From positions 1,922,001 to 1,986,000 of the forward strand of contig CAWJMN010000001.1 of assembly GCA_963844055.1 (NCBI GenBank): a stretch of DNA of 64,000 nucleotides, given 5' to 3'. Source of the DNA: CAWJMN01 sp963844055. Lineage in GTDB: Bacteria; Planctomycetota; Planctomycetia; Pirellulales; Pirellulaceae. The notes beneath the pieces were generated by a model that was not told where the DNA came from, ran no database searches, and worked only from the letters and a program-made list of their open reading frames with translations. The position numbers and the translations under genes are program-made. This document shows, in pieces, positions 18,442-27,670 of this stretch. How positions within the stretch are numbered: position 1 is the stretch's first letter; the number at the start of each line of letters is the position of its first letter.

Positions 18442-19508
18442 GCCGCATCGTCACCTTTGGTGAGATCATGGCCCGGTTGGCTACCCCGGGGTTCCAACGC
18501 TTTCAGCAGGCGATGCCTGGCACGTTGGAAGTAACGTTTGCCGGGGCGGAAGCGTCGATTGCGGCGTCGATCGCCTATTTGGGCGGTGACGCGGCCTTTG
18601 TGACGGCGCTGCCACAACATGCGATCGCGGACGCCTGCGTGGCCGACCTGCGTTCGATGGGAGTAGATACGCACAATATCGTTCGCACGGAACGAGGGCG
18701 ACTTGGTGTTTACTTTCTTGAATCTGGGGCAAATCAGCGCCCGGGTAATGTGATCTACGACCGTGATGGATCGTCGGTCGCAATCACTTCCGCCAGCGAC
18801 TATGACTGGTCTGCGATACTCGACGGTGCGGAGTGGTTCGTCATTTCCGGCATCACGCCCGCCATTTCGCAAAACGCTGCAGAGGTCGCAATGACGGCTG
18901 TGCGTGAAGCGAACCAGCGGGGTGTGAAAGTGGCTTGCGATATGAACTACCGCAGCAAGCTTTGGCAATGGGCGCCTCCCCTCAAGCCGCGGGAACTGGC
19001 CACGCGGACCATGCGTGAGTTGATGCCGCTAGTCGATCTCTTTATCGGCGGGCGAGAAGATGCGACGGAGATGCTGGGCATTCCCGATGCGGGCTCTGCA
19101 CCCGAGTCACTTGTTGCGGTAGCAAGGCAGATCGCTCAGAGTTTCCCGCGTATCCAGCGTGTAGCAATGACACGGCGTGAGGGAATTTCCGCCACACATA
19201 ACAACTTCGGTGGATTGCTCTACGATGCGACGACGGATCGCACTTGTTTTGCTCCCCTAAATAAAGACGCACCAACATTTTATGAGATCACCGACATCGT
19301 TGATCGTCTTGGCGCAGGTGACGCCTTTACGGCAGGACTGCTTTTCGCACTGACGACGCCGGAACTCTCTGCACAACAGACGGCTGTCTCTTTTGCAGTC
19401 GCAGCAGGATGTCTTGCACACTCGATTGAAGGGGACTTCAACTACACCTCTCGCGCTGAGGTCGAAGCCCTGATGAACGGCGATGCATCAGGCCGTGTGA
19501 AACGGTAA
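18438..19508 (+). CDS. kdgK: 2-keto-3-deoxygluconate kinase, PfkB family
   Basis: A 356-residue sugar kinase. The N-terminal FGEIMARLATPGFQRFQQAM matches the KdgK subgroup, and the C-terminal PfkB signature is DIVDRLGAGDAFTAGLLFA (catalytic Asp in GAGD, about residue 293). GTG start at 18438, overlapping the eda stop. It phosphorylates KDG to KDPG, the substrate of the aldolase encoded just upstream, so gene order and biochemistry agree. Assignment to KDG over another hexose rests on this pairing. Confidence 0.93.
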   Translation: MSRIVTFGEIMARLATPGFQRFQQAMPGTLEVTFAGAEASIAASIAYLGGDAAFVTALPQHAIADACVADLRSMGVDTHNIVRTERGRLGVYFLESGANQRPGNVIYDRDGSSVAITSASDYDWSAILDGAEWFVISGITPAISQNAAEVAMTAVREANQRGVKVACDMNYRSKLWQWAPPLKPRELATRTMRELMPLVDLFIGGREDATEMLGIPDAGSAPESLVAVARQIAQSFPRIQRVAMTRREGISATHNNFGGLLYDATTDRTCFAPLNKDAPTFYEITDIVDRLGAGDAFTAGLLFALTTPELSAQQTAVSFAVAAGCLAHSIEGDFNYTSRAEVEALMNGDASGRVKR

Positions 19509-19572
19509 AACTACAGGGCAATCGGGCATGCGTTACTTCCGTTGAAGCGTTGGATGCTCCGCCGCGTTCGCA

Positions 19573-22131
19573 CTAACGTGGCGCTGTTTTACTTTCAGGT
19601 ATCGGCTGCGGGCCTGCTGCCTGCTGAAGTTCCTTGCGTAGCTCTCGAAATGCTGGTTCTTCTGGGCGCACGAGGCAAAGCTGTTCCGCAACGACCAAAG
19701 CTTCTTCAAACCGCCCGCGGTCACGTAGCCAAGATCCCCAGCTAAATAATACGCCGGGCGATCGTGGTGCCAGACGCACCGCCATTTCTAGCGCTGACTC
19801 TCCCTCGCGAATCCAGCCTTGGCTTAGTCGGGCAGAACCGAGACGGGACTGCAGTGGCGCAAAGGCGGGCAGCAGCCTAGCGTCGCGTTCCAGCAATGTC
19901 AGTTCTTCTGCTCGCAATCGTGCCGCCTCGGCCTGCAAAATGCCAAGCTCTTCAAATAAGGGGCGAGCCTGTGCTTGCTGACCACTTTGCAGCATCGACA
20001 TTGCCTGCTGCTCAATACCAGCGGCAATCCGCTGCAACAGCTCTGCCAATTGGCCGCGTGGCCCTGTGGTGCGCGGCTCAATTCTCAGTGCATTTTGGTA
20101 ATACTCCCTGGCACGAGTCGTATCCTGCAACTCTTCAAACAAGATACCCGCCTGCAAATGGCTCCCGGCACGATCATTCATGACCATGAGGCCTTCGAGA
20201 AAATGTGTTAGCTCCGTTTGCCGCACGATGGGTTCGCTCATGCGAAAGTCGGATTCTGGATATCTGGCAAGTGCACGTGCTGCTTCTCCACGGACAAAAG
20301 TGGAGGGGTCCTTTAGCAACGGAACTAGCGCCTTGCGAACGGTTTCATCTGGCCCCGACTGTAGTCCGGTGATCGCGGCAGCACGTACCATTGGCTCGCG
20401 ATCATTTATTAGGTCCTTGAAGGTCAGGAAGAGTTCCGACGTGCCGTCGCCACTTGGCGCATAGGCAGACAGTTCTAGAGATGCGCTGCTTCTCGCAATG
20501 GCTGGCACCTCGCGATCTTTTACCACCTTTAACAAAAGGTCTCTTGCTTGGGGATTTTCTTCAAACGCCGCTGCCATGGCGGCCCCAAAGTGCGCCGGCT
20601 TCTTACGCTGGGAGCCAAACCATTTGTCGCAGGCAGCATTGCACCAAGTGTCGATCCGTCGAAGTTCATCTCTTACTACAAAGTTCTTATCGCGTACGGC
20701 CGCAAGCCAGTCAGCATATTCCACCGGCCGATTAGGCGTAGGAGACGTGGGACGCTGCTCCATTGGCAACTTGGTATCCGAGATGTGGCAAGCGGTACAG
20801 GCGTTTGGCGTCCCCAGCTCTAGGCTGAGGTCAGGCCGTGGGATTCTCAAGCTATGGTCATGTCGCACGTGGACATCCATATAGGTAGTGGTTGGCATGT
20901 GGCATGCCACGCAGGAGGCACCCGCTGTTCCTTGCTTGTGCCCATGATGTGCCGGAGTGTCGTACTTTCCGGGCGAGTGAGCATGGCAGGAGGTACAGAG
21001 CTTGTTGCCTTCGAACTTGGGCTTTGAGGAATGCGGGTCATGGCAGTCGGTGCATTTGATCCCCTTGTGGAACATCTTGCTTTGACAAAAAGACCCCACT
21101 TCATACGCCTCATCCAGCAGTTGACCATCAGGGTGATAGATTCCCTGCTGAATTCCCTCGAGAGCGAAGTAGTCATCAAAGTTGCAGCCGGCCTGAAATC
21201 CATTTTGAAGAATACGGCGTCGGCTGTGGCACGATGCGCAAGTATCGATCTCGATCTTTGAACGTGCTGGAGTCTTTAAGCTGTCGTTGGTCTTCAAACT
21301 AACGATGGCAGTTCCCTCTTTGCGATCCCAAAACAGTGAACGATAGCTTTTTATCCCTTTCGCAAGGGTCACGTGCGAACTACCCGGTCCATGGCACGAT
21401 TCGCAGCTGACATCAATTTCTGAAAAGGTGGTGTGATAAGACAGGCTGGCAACATCAAAGCCCTTCTGCAGGTTGGTCGAGTGGCATTCGGCGCACATCG
21501 TGTTCCAGCGCTGCCCAATTCCTGTCCAGTGCAGATCATCAGTTGGCGCCAACCGTTCCTTCACGTCTGGTGGATCAAGATGGAACCATTTCTTCTTGCG
21601 TGTATCCCAAGAGACTCGCAGCACCTGGACCCGAGCCACTTCTTCGGAGGGCATGTCGGCCGTACGATCAAATTCCACCATATAATTTTGCAGCGGATCG
21701 ACGCCAAACACATACTTCACTTCGAAGTCGGCCAGTTTTCCATCGGGCCCTTCGGTGTTGACGAAGAACTTGCCATCCTTGCGAAACATCCGGGATGTAA
21801 CACCGTAGTGTTCCAGTGTGGCATCATTAAAATCTGCTAAAACGGTCTTCTCCGTGGCAACATCCATCGCGAGGTCGTGATGCGATCCACTAAACTTTTC
21901 CAAATGCGGCTGATGACATTCGGCACAGGTCTCTCGTCCCACAAATTGCCGAGTTGTGTTGGGGGGCAGACCGTGCCACCAATCCATGCCTAGGATTGTT
22001 GCCGATAACCCCACCGCCAGCAGTAGGATGACTTCGATCATCCGGCGAGCTCTATTCTGCCGAGCCGAAACAGGCGGAGTGCTGGACTGCGTCTTTTTAG
22101 AAGGGGAGGGGGGGCGAGATTTTCCTGCCAT
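19573..22131 (-). CDS. Membrane-anchored octahaem cytochrome c with HEAT and TPR regions
   Basis: An 852-residue protein with one N-terminal membrane anchor (~31-49) and the remainder outside the cytoplasmic membrane. Eight CxxCH haem-binding motifs occur: CAECH twice, CESCH, CASCH, CTDCH, CTSCH, CVACH and CTACH, all within about the first 460 residues. The C-terminal part changes to HEAT-like repeats (EPMVRAAAITGLQS, FVRGEAARALARYPES) and then TPR-like repeats (AREYYQNALRIEP, ALEMAVRLAPRSPGVLFSWG). Such proteins are frequent in planctomycetes. An electron-transfer role is implied by the haems, but partner and acceptor are unknown. No cytochrome maturation genes are nearby. Confidence 0.9.
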   Translation of the reverse strand: MAGKSRPPSPSKKTQSSTPPVSARQNRARRMIEVILLLAVGLSATILGMDWWHGLPPNTTRQFVGRETCAECHQPHLEKFSGSHHDLAMDVATEKTVLADFNDATLEHYGVTSRMFRKDGKFFVNTEGPDGKLADFEVKYVFGVDPLQNYMVEFDRTADMPSEEVARVQVLRVSWDTRKKKWFHLDPPDVKERLAPTDDLHWTGIGQRWNTMCAECHSTNLQKGFDVASLSYHTTFSEIDVSCESCHGPGSSHVTLAKGIKSYRSLFWDRKEGTAIVSLKTNDSLKTPARSKIEIDTCASCHSRRRILQNGFQAGCNFDDYFALEGIQQGIYHPDGQLLDEAYEVGSFCQSKMFHKGIKCTDCHDPHSSKPKFEGNKLCTSCHAHSPGKYDTPAHHGHKQGTAGASCVACHMPTTTYMDVHVRHDHSLRIPRPDLSLELGTPNACTACHISDTKLPMEQRPTSPTPNRPVEYADWLAAVRDKNFVVRDELRRIDTWCNAACDKWFGSQRKKPAHFGAAMAAAFEENPQARDLLLKVVKDREVPAIARSSASLELSAYAPSGDGTSELFLTFKDLINDREPMVRAAAITGLQSGPDETVRKALVPLLKDPSTFVRGEAARALARYPESDFRMSEPIVRQTELTHFLEGLMVMNDRAGSHLQAGILFEELQDTTRAREYYQNALRIEPRTTGPRGQLAELLQRIAAGIEQQAMSMLQSGQQAQARPLFEELGILQAEAARLRAEELTLLERDARLLPAFAPLQSRLGSARLSQGWIREGESALEMAVRLAPRSPGVLFSWGSWLRDRGRFEEALVVAEQLCLVRPEEPAFRELRKELQQAAGPQPIPESKTAPR

Positions 22132-22440
22132 GATGATCCAAGCTTGTCGGCCGCAGTCTGCGATGCAGTCTCAAAATATCTAAGGTAAAGTGGGGCGATC
22201 CCCCAAAAGGAACCAAATGGGCCGCACGTAAGTCTTTAGCTTAGGCCGAGTCGTTTTCTCGCACAATCTTCCCAGCGGCTTGGACCTCGTTTTTCTTGGC
22301 CGCCAGCGACCCGTCGAAGGCAGCCTAGTAACCCGTTATACTAGCCGCACGAACCTTCGCTCTGCCATCGGACTTGGCATCTCTTTAACAGAGAGCCAAT
22401 TTTACAGAGCCCTTTTTCACTTTAGCCCTGTGAATGCTTC
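22132..22440. other. Intergenic region between divergent genes
   Basis: About 310 bases holding the presumed promoters of the cytochrome gene and the NUDIX gene. A short GGGG-CGAT-CCCC hairpin (near 22190-22206) is present but lacks a T-run. Nothing else is seen. Confidence 0.35.
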
Positions 22441-23055
22441 ATGACCACGACGGAACACGTTTTAGTTATCCCTACCTCGTACTTTCACAGCCTGGGCCAC
22501 TTTCAAGGCTTTTCCGGAGATGTAGACCGGTATCTAGGGCGATTGCTCGAACCCTCGCAAACGCGTTATCTGCCACGGCCGGACATGGAGAAAGATCCAA
22601 CGTTTAAGCAACTGATCCCCTACGTCATCTTTCGGTATCGGGATGCGGCAGGCCGAGTCAGCGTATTTCAATACACGCGTGGCAAGGGACAAGGGGAAGC
22701 CCGCCTGCATGCCAAACGAAGCATCGGCATCGGCGGCCATATTTCCTCTGATGACTCAACCTGTGAAAACGCCTACCAAGTTGGCATGCGACGAGAGCTA
22801 GACGAAGAAGTTTGCATCGATACACCCTACCGTAGTTCGCTGGTCGGCCTCATCAATGACGATCTGACAGAAGTCGGCAAGGTCCACTTGGGGGTCGTCC
22901 ATATTTTTGATGTCGACGCTCCGCAGGTCCTTCCTCGCGAAGATGAAATCTGTAATTCCGGGTTTCGCCCTGTCACAGAACTTCTGGCCGAGCTTGACCA
23001 GTTTGAGACTTGGTCGCAGATTACCTTGAAGGCATTATTTGCCGAATCGGTCTAG
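22441..23055 (+). CDS. NUDIX hydrolase with an atypical Nudix box
   Basis: A 204-residue protein. The Nudix region (about 96-128) reads GIGGHISSDD..., then RRELDEEVCI. The R-E-L-x-E-E core is intact, but the spacing before it is longer than the standard G-x5-E-x7 and the Gly after EE is Cys. The upstream YVIFRYRDAAGRVSVFQYTRGKGQGE matches larger NUDIX proteins often annotated as phosphoesterases. Cytosolic, with no membrane segment. The substrate cannot be told. It lies 48 bases upstream of the isomerase-like gene and may be co-transcribed with it. Confidence 0.82.
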   Translation: MTTTEHVLVIPTSYFHSLGHFQGFSGDVDRYLGRLLEPSQTRYLPRPDMEKDPTFKQLIPYVIFRYRDAAGRVSVFQYTRGKGQGEARLHAKRSIGIGGHISSDDSTCENAYQVGMRRELDEEVCIDTPYRSSLVGLINDDLTEVGKVHLGVVHIFDVDAPQVLPREDEICNSGFRPVTELLAELDQFETWSQITLKALFAESV

Positions 23056-23103
23056 TATCAAGCCAATTCAGGTTCTCTCCCTTTTGCATCCAAGGAAATT
23101 ACG

Positions 23104-24057
23104 ATGGCAAATCCTTCCCGTAGTAGAACGTTTTCGCGTCGCGCCTTGATGGGGACGACCGCTGCATTCTCGGCTGGATTGTTGTCGGCAGGTTCGCTAA
23201 GGACGGCAATCGCTGCCGATGCACCTGCCGTTCCTCAGGACATCGCCGCCATCGATCCAAACTGGAAGATCACCAAGGGACGCATTAATCAGTCGGTTGT
23301 TTCCTGGTGCTTCAATCCCATGCCGGTCGAAGAACTCGCCAGGGCGAGCGCTCAAATGGGGCTCAAGTCGGTAGAGCTGGTGGACCCTAAGTACTGGCCC
23401 ATGCTCAAATCGCTGGGGTTAACGGTTGCGATCGCTAGCAGCCACGGATTTGTAAAGGGCTGGAATCATCGAGAAAACCATGCCTATTGTGAGGAACGGG
23501 TGACGAAGGTTATCGAAGACGCAGCAGCCTTCGGATGTAAGAATGTGATTACCTTTTCAGGCATGAAAGGAGATCTCAAAGGTCCCGAAGGGGATGAAGC
23601 GGGCAAGGTCGCCATGGTGGAAGGCCTGAAAAAGGTGGCGGGTCTCGCCGAGAAAAAGGGGATCACGCTTTGCATCGAAATGCTCAACAGCCGTGTCGAT
23701 ATCGAAATGAAAGGACATCCTGGCTACCAATGTGACTCCATCGAATGGGCCGTTGATGTTTGTGAGCGACTGGGGTCCTCACACGTGAAAATCCTGTTTG
23801 ATGTTTATCACGTGCAAATCATGCAGGGGGATGTCATCACGCGGTTGAAGAAGTACCAACAGTGGATTGGCCACTATCATACGGCAGGTGTTCCTGGTCG
23901 AAATGAATTAACAAATACCCAAGAGGTTAACTACCCTGGAATCATGAAGGCCATTGCCGAGACGGGCTATAAGGGCTTTGTGGGCCAGGAATTCATCCCC
24001 ACAATTCCAGACAAGATTGCTGCACTTCGCCACGGGGCGTACGTGTGTGATGTCTAG
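23104..24057 (+). CDS. Tat-exported TIM-barrel protein, hydroxypyruvate isomerase / xylose isomerase-like
   Basis: A 317-residue protein. The leader has a twin-arginine-type sequence (SRRALMGTTAAFSAG) followed by AIAADA, so export is predicted. The mature part is the AP-endonuclease-2/xylose-isomerase-like TIM barrel found in hydroxypyruvate isomerases: NQSVVSWCF, LKSVELVDP, VITFSGMKG, LCIEMLNSRVD (metal-binding Glu), ILFDVYHVQIMQGD, HYHTAGVPGRNEL and FVGQEFIP. AAGGA lies 7 bases before the ATG. The reaction in the periplasm is unknown; sugar epimerisation or isomerisation is the family expectation. Confidence 0.87.
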   Translation: MANPSRSRTFSRRALMGTTAAFSAGLLSAGSLRTAIAADAPAVPQDIAAIDPNWKITKGRINQSVVSWCFNPMPVEELARASAQMGLKSVELVDPKYWPMLKSLGLTVAIASSHGFVKGWNHRENHAYCEERVTKVIEDAAAFGCKNVITFSGMKGDLKGPEGDEAGKVAMVEGLKKVAGLAEKKGITLCIEMLNSRVDIEMKGHPGYQCDSIEWAVDVCERLGSSHVKILFDVYHVQIMQGDVITRLKKYQQWIGHYHTAGVPGRNELTNTQEVNYPGIMKAIAETGYKGFVGQEFIPTIPDKIAALRHGAYVCDV

Positions 24058-24069
24058 CGCAGTATCAGC

Positions 24070-25038
24070 CTACCGCTTGGCTTTCCAGCGACTGCGGTAA
24101 GCATCCAGCAAAACCGCAATCACAATCACGCTGCCGGTAATGACGCGTTTTATCGGGTCGGAGGCTCCCACTTGAGCCAGGCCCGTTTGCAGTACGGCAA
24201 TGATCAATACGCCGAAAAATGTGCTGACAATCGAGCCTCGTCCCCCCATCAGGCTCGTTCCACCGATCACGCAGGCGGCTATCGCGGCCAATTCAATGCC
24301 GACGGCCGCATTGGGGTCCACTGACGAAAGTCGTGAGGTTTGCATAATTCCCGCCAGCCCGCACAAAAAGCCACTAATCGTGAAGACGGCAATCGAAGGG
24401 GGCTCGGTACGAATCCCCGACATACGAACCGTCTCGGCGTTTGTGCCGATGGCGATGCAGTAGCGACCAAAAACGGTACGCGTAAGTACAAATTGCCCTG
24501 CGATGACCAATATCACGGCAATTAAAAAGGCTGGCGAAAAGAAAAAGCTTCCCATTGGTGTTCCGAGCCATTCGACAGAGGAACCGACATACTTAACTTG
24601 GGAGCTTGTGATCAGATAAGCACTCCCTCGGGCAATTTCCAGCATGCCAAGCGAAACAATAAACGACGGAATGCGCGCGAGGACGGAAAGCGAGCCGTTG
24701 ATAAGCCCACAGAGAGTGCTGGCTAAGATGGCCAATGGAACGGCTTGCCATAAAGGCCAATGCAGATCGACCATCAAGTACCCAAGAACAGCGGCCGACA
24801 ATGCCAGCATCGACCCCACCGATAGATCGATACCCCCAATGATCAGCACCAGTGTCATGCCGACTGCAATCACGGTGAGATCAGGAATCTGATTGGTGAC
24901 CGAAGCGAGGGTCGCAGAACTGAGGAAGTTTTTGCTGGCCAGGCTAAAGAATAGCACTAAGAGCGCCAATACCGAGAGCATGCCCACATATTGCAGAAGC
25001 ACGCTGCGAGCGGAGTATGTCGGGCGAGAAGAAGTCAT
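24070..25038 (-). CDS. rbsC: Ribose-type ABC transporter permease
   Basis: A 322-residue integral membrane protein with about eight to ten hydrophobic helices. Diagnostic BPD_transp_2 family sequence includes VIAVGMTLVLIIGGIDLSVGS and AAIAACVIGGTSLMGGRGS (the EAA-like coupling loop). It lies 12 bases downstream of rbsA, last in the minus-strand rbs operon. It should form the inner-membrane channel for ribose. Related proteins carry xylose, galactose or other sugars; the ribokinase and nucleoside hydrolase in the operon favour ribose. Confidence 0.93.
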   Translation of the reverse strand: MTSSRPTYSARSVLLQYVGMLSVLALLVLFFSLASKNFLSSATLASVTNQIPDLTVIAVGMTLVLIIGGIDLSVGSMLALSAAVLGYLMVDLHWPLWQAVPLAILASTLCGLINGSLSVLARIPSFIVSLGMLEIARGSAYLITSSQVKYVGSSVEWLGTPMGSFFFSPAFLIAVILVIAGQFVLTRTVFGRYCIAIGTNAETVRMSGIRTEPPSIAVFTISGFLCGLAGIMQTSRLSSVDPNAAVGIELAAIAACVIGGTSLMGGRGSIVSTFFGVLIIAVLQTGLAQVGASDPIKRVITGSVIVIAVLLDAYRSRWKAKR

Positions 25039-25050
25039 GGGTTAGTATCC

Positions 25051-26565
25051 TCAGGCCGTTACAGGAATGAAGCTTGAGAATGCTGCCTGAGTCAGCTTCT
25101 CTTCGGAAAAATCGCAGCGTTCAAACTCTGCCTTCCATTCGCCGGCAGACATCACGCCGATACGATCACACATGTCCATCAGTTCCTCAAGGTCGCTGCT
25201 CACGATGATGATCGCTTTCCCCTGGGAGGCAAGTGTTTCTAAAAGCTGATAGATCTTTTGCCGAGCGGCCATATCGATTCCACGCGTTGGTTCATCGAAC
25301 AGGAATACTTCCCCGTCGCGATAGAGCCATTTAGCAATAGCCACCTTTTGCTGGTTGCCACCACTAAGGGTTCCCACGGCTTGTTCGATGTCGGTGCAAC
25401 GAAAGTCGAGCGAATCACGCTGCTGCTGCGCCACAGTGCATTCGGCAAGCGGCGAAAGCAGCCCCGCACGGCTAACCCCCTGCATGTTGGCCAGGGTTGT
25501 GTTTACCCGAATTGGCTGAGAGAGCAGCAGTCCATCTTGTTTGCGATCCTCGGTAACCATCACTAGGCCCTTCTTCACCGCCTGCGACGGATGCGAAAAA
25601 CGATAGGCCGAAGGATCATCGCCCAAAAACACAAATCCAGATTCTGCCAGATCGGCGCCAAAGATGGCTCGTACTAATTCTGTTCGGCCGGAACCGACAA
25701 GGCCGGAAATCCCCAGGCGTTCGCCGCGATGAACTGAGAAGGATATGTTCTTTACTTGCGGAAGTCGCGTCAGATTTTCGACTCTTAATGCTATGCGTTC
25801 TTGCCGGTAGGAGGGGCGGTTCGCAACCAGGGGGCTATGCTGCTTGCCAGACATCAATTCGACCATGCGATGCGTGGTGACGTCTTTGGTGGCATATGTG
25901 GCGACATGTTTTCCATCACGAAGGATCGTAACACGGTCGGTGATCTCTGCCGTCTCCGACAGGCGATGGCTAATGTAGATGATGCCGATTCCTCGCTGGC
26001 GCAGCTCATGCAACCAAGTAAATAGCCGGCGTGTTTCTGTCGCGCTGAGGGCTGCCGTAGGCTCATCAAGTATCAAGAGGCGACAATTACGATCGAGCGC
26101 CGACGCGATTTCTAGCATCTGTTGCTGGCCAACCCCTAATGAACTAACGAGGGCGTCGGTGGTGATGTCGACAAGCCCAAAGCGGTCTAGTGCTTTACGA
26201 GCACGCTCCTGCAATTGCTTGGTCTGGACGATGCCAAAGCGGCTGGGTAAGCGATTGAGGAAGATGTTTTCCGCAACGGAAAGCGTGGCGATAAGGTTTA
26301 GCTCTTGCTGAACAATCTGCACGCCCGCATTCTCTGCCGCTTGTTTGCTGCTGGGGATGTAATCAGATCCACAAAGTTGCATGGTGCCACTGGTTGGCAA
26401 GAGCAGTCCAGCAATGATTTTGCAAAGCGTGCTTTTCCCGGCACCATTCGCTCCAAGTAGCCCATGGATTTCGCCGGCATATAGTTCAAAAGCCACACCA
26501 TCTAGCACACGGGTGGAATACTCTTTTGTCAGTGCCTCCGTTTTTAGAAGGGAGAAATTGGACAT
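25051..26565 (-). CDS. rbsA: Ribose-type ABC transporter ATPase, two fused ABC domains
   Basis: A protein of about 504 residues with two ABC modules in tandem, typical of sugar importers of this family. Domain 1: Walker A GANGAGKST, signature SLGVGQQQMLEIA, Walker B LLILDEPTAAL. Domain 2: degenerate Walker A GLVGSGRTEL, signature LSGGNQQKVAIAKWL, Walker B VFLFDEPTRGID. ATG 26565 (MSNFSLLKTEALTKEY) fits the family start better than 26613. It lies 64 bases downstream of rbsB. It energises import through RbsC. Confidence 0.94.
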   Translation of the reverse strand: MSNFSLLKTEALTKEYSTRVLDGVAFELYAGEIHGLLGANGAGKSTLCKIIAGLLLPTSGTMQLCGSDYIPSSKQAAENAGVQIVQQELNLIATLSVAENIFLNRLPSRFGIVQTKQLQERARKALDRFGLVDITTDALVSSLGVGQQQMLEIASALDRNCRLLILDEPTAALSATETRRLFTWLHELRQRGIGIIYISHRLSETAEITDRVTILRDGKHVATYATKDVTTHRMVELMSGKQHSPLVANRPSYRQERIALRVENLTRLPQVKNISFSVHRGERLGISGLVGSGRTELVRAIFGADLAESGFVFLGDDPSAYRFSHPSQAVKKGLVMVTEDRKQDGLLLSQPIRVNTTLANMQGVSRAGLLSPLAECTVAQQQRDSLDFRCTDIEQAVGTLSGGNQQKVAIAKWLYRDGEVFLFDEPTRGIDMAARQKIYQLLETLASQGKAIIIVSSDLEELMDMCDRIGVMSAGEWKAEFERCDFSEEKLTQAAFSSFIPVTA

Positions 26566-26629
26566 AGAATGCTGCTGGTGGCGAATGAATACCAAAGTTT
26601 GCCGCGATTGCACGAGTGATTTTGGCGAA

Positions 26630-27626
26630 CTACTTTGCCAAAGTCTCGGCTGTAATCAGGTCCACGGGCGTTTCACGGTCTTCGAGCGTGGCCGAGGCGT
26701 CCTTTAGATTCGCTAGAGCGTATTCAATTCCAAAGACTGCCAGTTGGTCGCCATGCTGGTCGGCCGTGGCAAGTACTTGTTTGTCGCGAATTGCCTGTTG
26801 AATCGCCGTAATGTTGTCAAAGCCAACAATCTGGACGCTTCCGCTCTTGCCTGCGGCCTTGACTGCCGCCATAGCGCCAAGTGCCATGTTATCGTTAGCG
26901 GCCAAGATCGCCTTGGCTTCAGGATGCTCGCTGAGCATGGAAGCAGTAATCGTGTTGGCCTGGCTCATCTCCCATTGAGCGGACTGACTGTCCGCGATCT
27001 TGATGTTGGTGGCCTTCATTGCCTCTTGAAATCCAAGTAGGCGTTGCTGGGCATTAAATGAGGTTTGGATCCCTTCCAGGATCAGCACAGAGTCATCAGC
27101 GGATAATTTGCTGAGCCAAGTGATCGCCAACCTTTTTGGCTCCTGCTCGATTGTCGGGCCCGACAAATGGAATCGTAATCCCTTCTTGCTTCAGGATCTC
27201 TGCATCCAGGCGATTATCGATGTTGATCACAATCACCCCGGCCTTTTGTGCGCGACGCAATACGGGAACCAAGGCTTTTGAATCGGCAGGGGCAATCACA
27301 ATTGCTTGTGCACCTGCGGCAACCATCTCTTCAACAAGTGCGACTTGGCGGCTAAGGTCTCGCTCGTCTTTGATACCGTTAACAATCAAGTCGTAGTTGT
27401 CAGCATGTTCGCTTTGATGCTTTTTGGCACCTTCCGCCATGGTCGAGAAAAACTCGTTGGCCAAAGACTTCATAATGAGAGCTACCTTAGGCTTGCCCGC
27501 CTTCTTGGTGCCGTTAGACAATGCGGAACCCTCTTGCTTGGCAGTCCCACAGCCAACTACGCCCACAAGGGAGAGTGCAAAAACCAGAATCGCTGTTCTG
27601 CGATAGCAAAGGGAGAGGAGGATCAT
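26630..27626 (-). CDS. rbsB: Ribose-type periplasmic binding lipoprotein, one frameshift
   Basis: Substrate-binding component of the rbs importer. The first frame carries a lipoprotein signal (lipobox VVGC), KVALIMKSLANEFFSTM, AIVIAPADSKALVPVL and IDNRLDAE, and ends near position 27096. The second frame continues with LSADDSVLILEGIQTS, RLLGFQEAMKA, AILAANDNMALGA and IVGFDNITAI. Removing one base of the TTT run at 27107-27109 joins HLAQQ to LSADDSV and gives about 331 residues, the normal family size. The rest of the operon is intact apart from rbsK, so a sequence error is more likely than loss. Start ATG 27626 is preceded by purine-rich sequence. Confidence 0.88.
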
Positions 27627-27670
27627 GGGCAAAGGTCTCGATAGAGTGAATGGTTGAGTTGAATGGGCAA

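Noticed and set aside
18294..18968. 224-codon minus-strand frame
   Set aside because: It overlaps eda and kdgK, both with complete family motifs on the plus strand.
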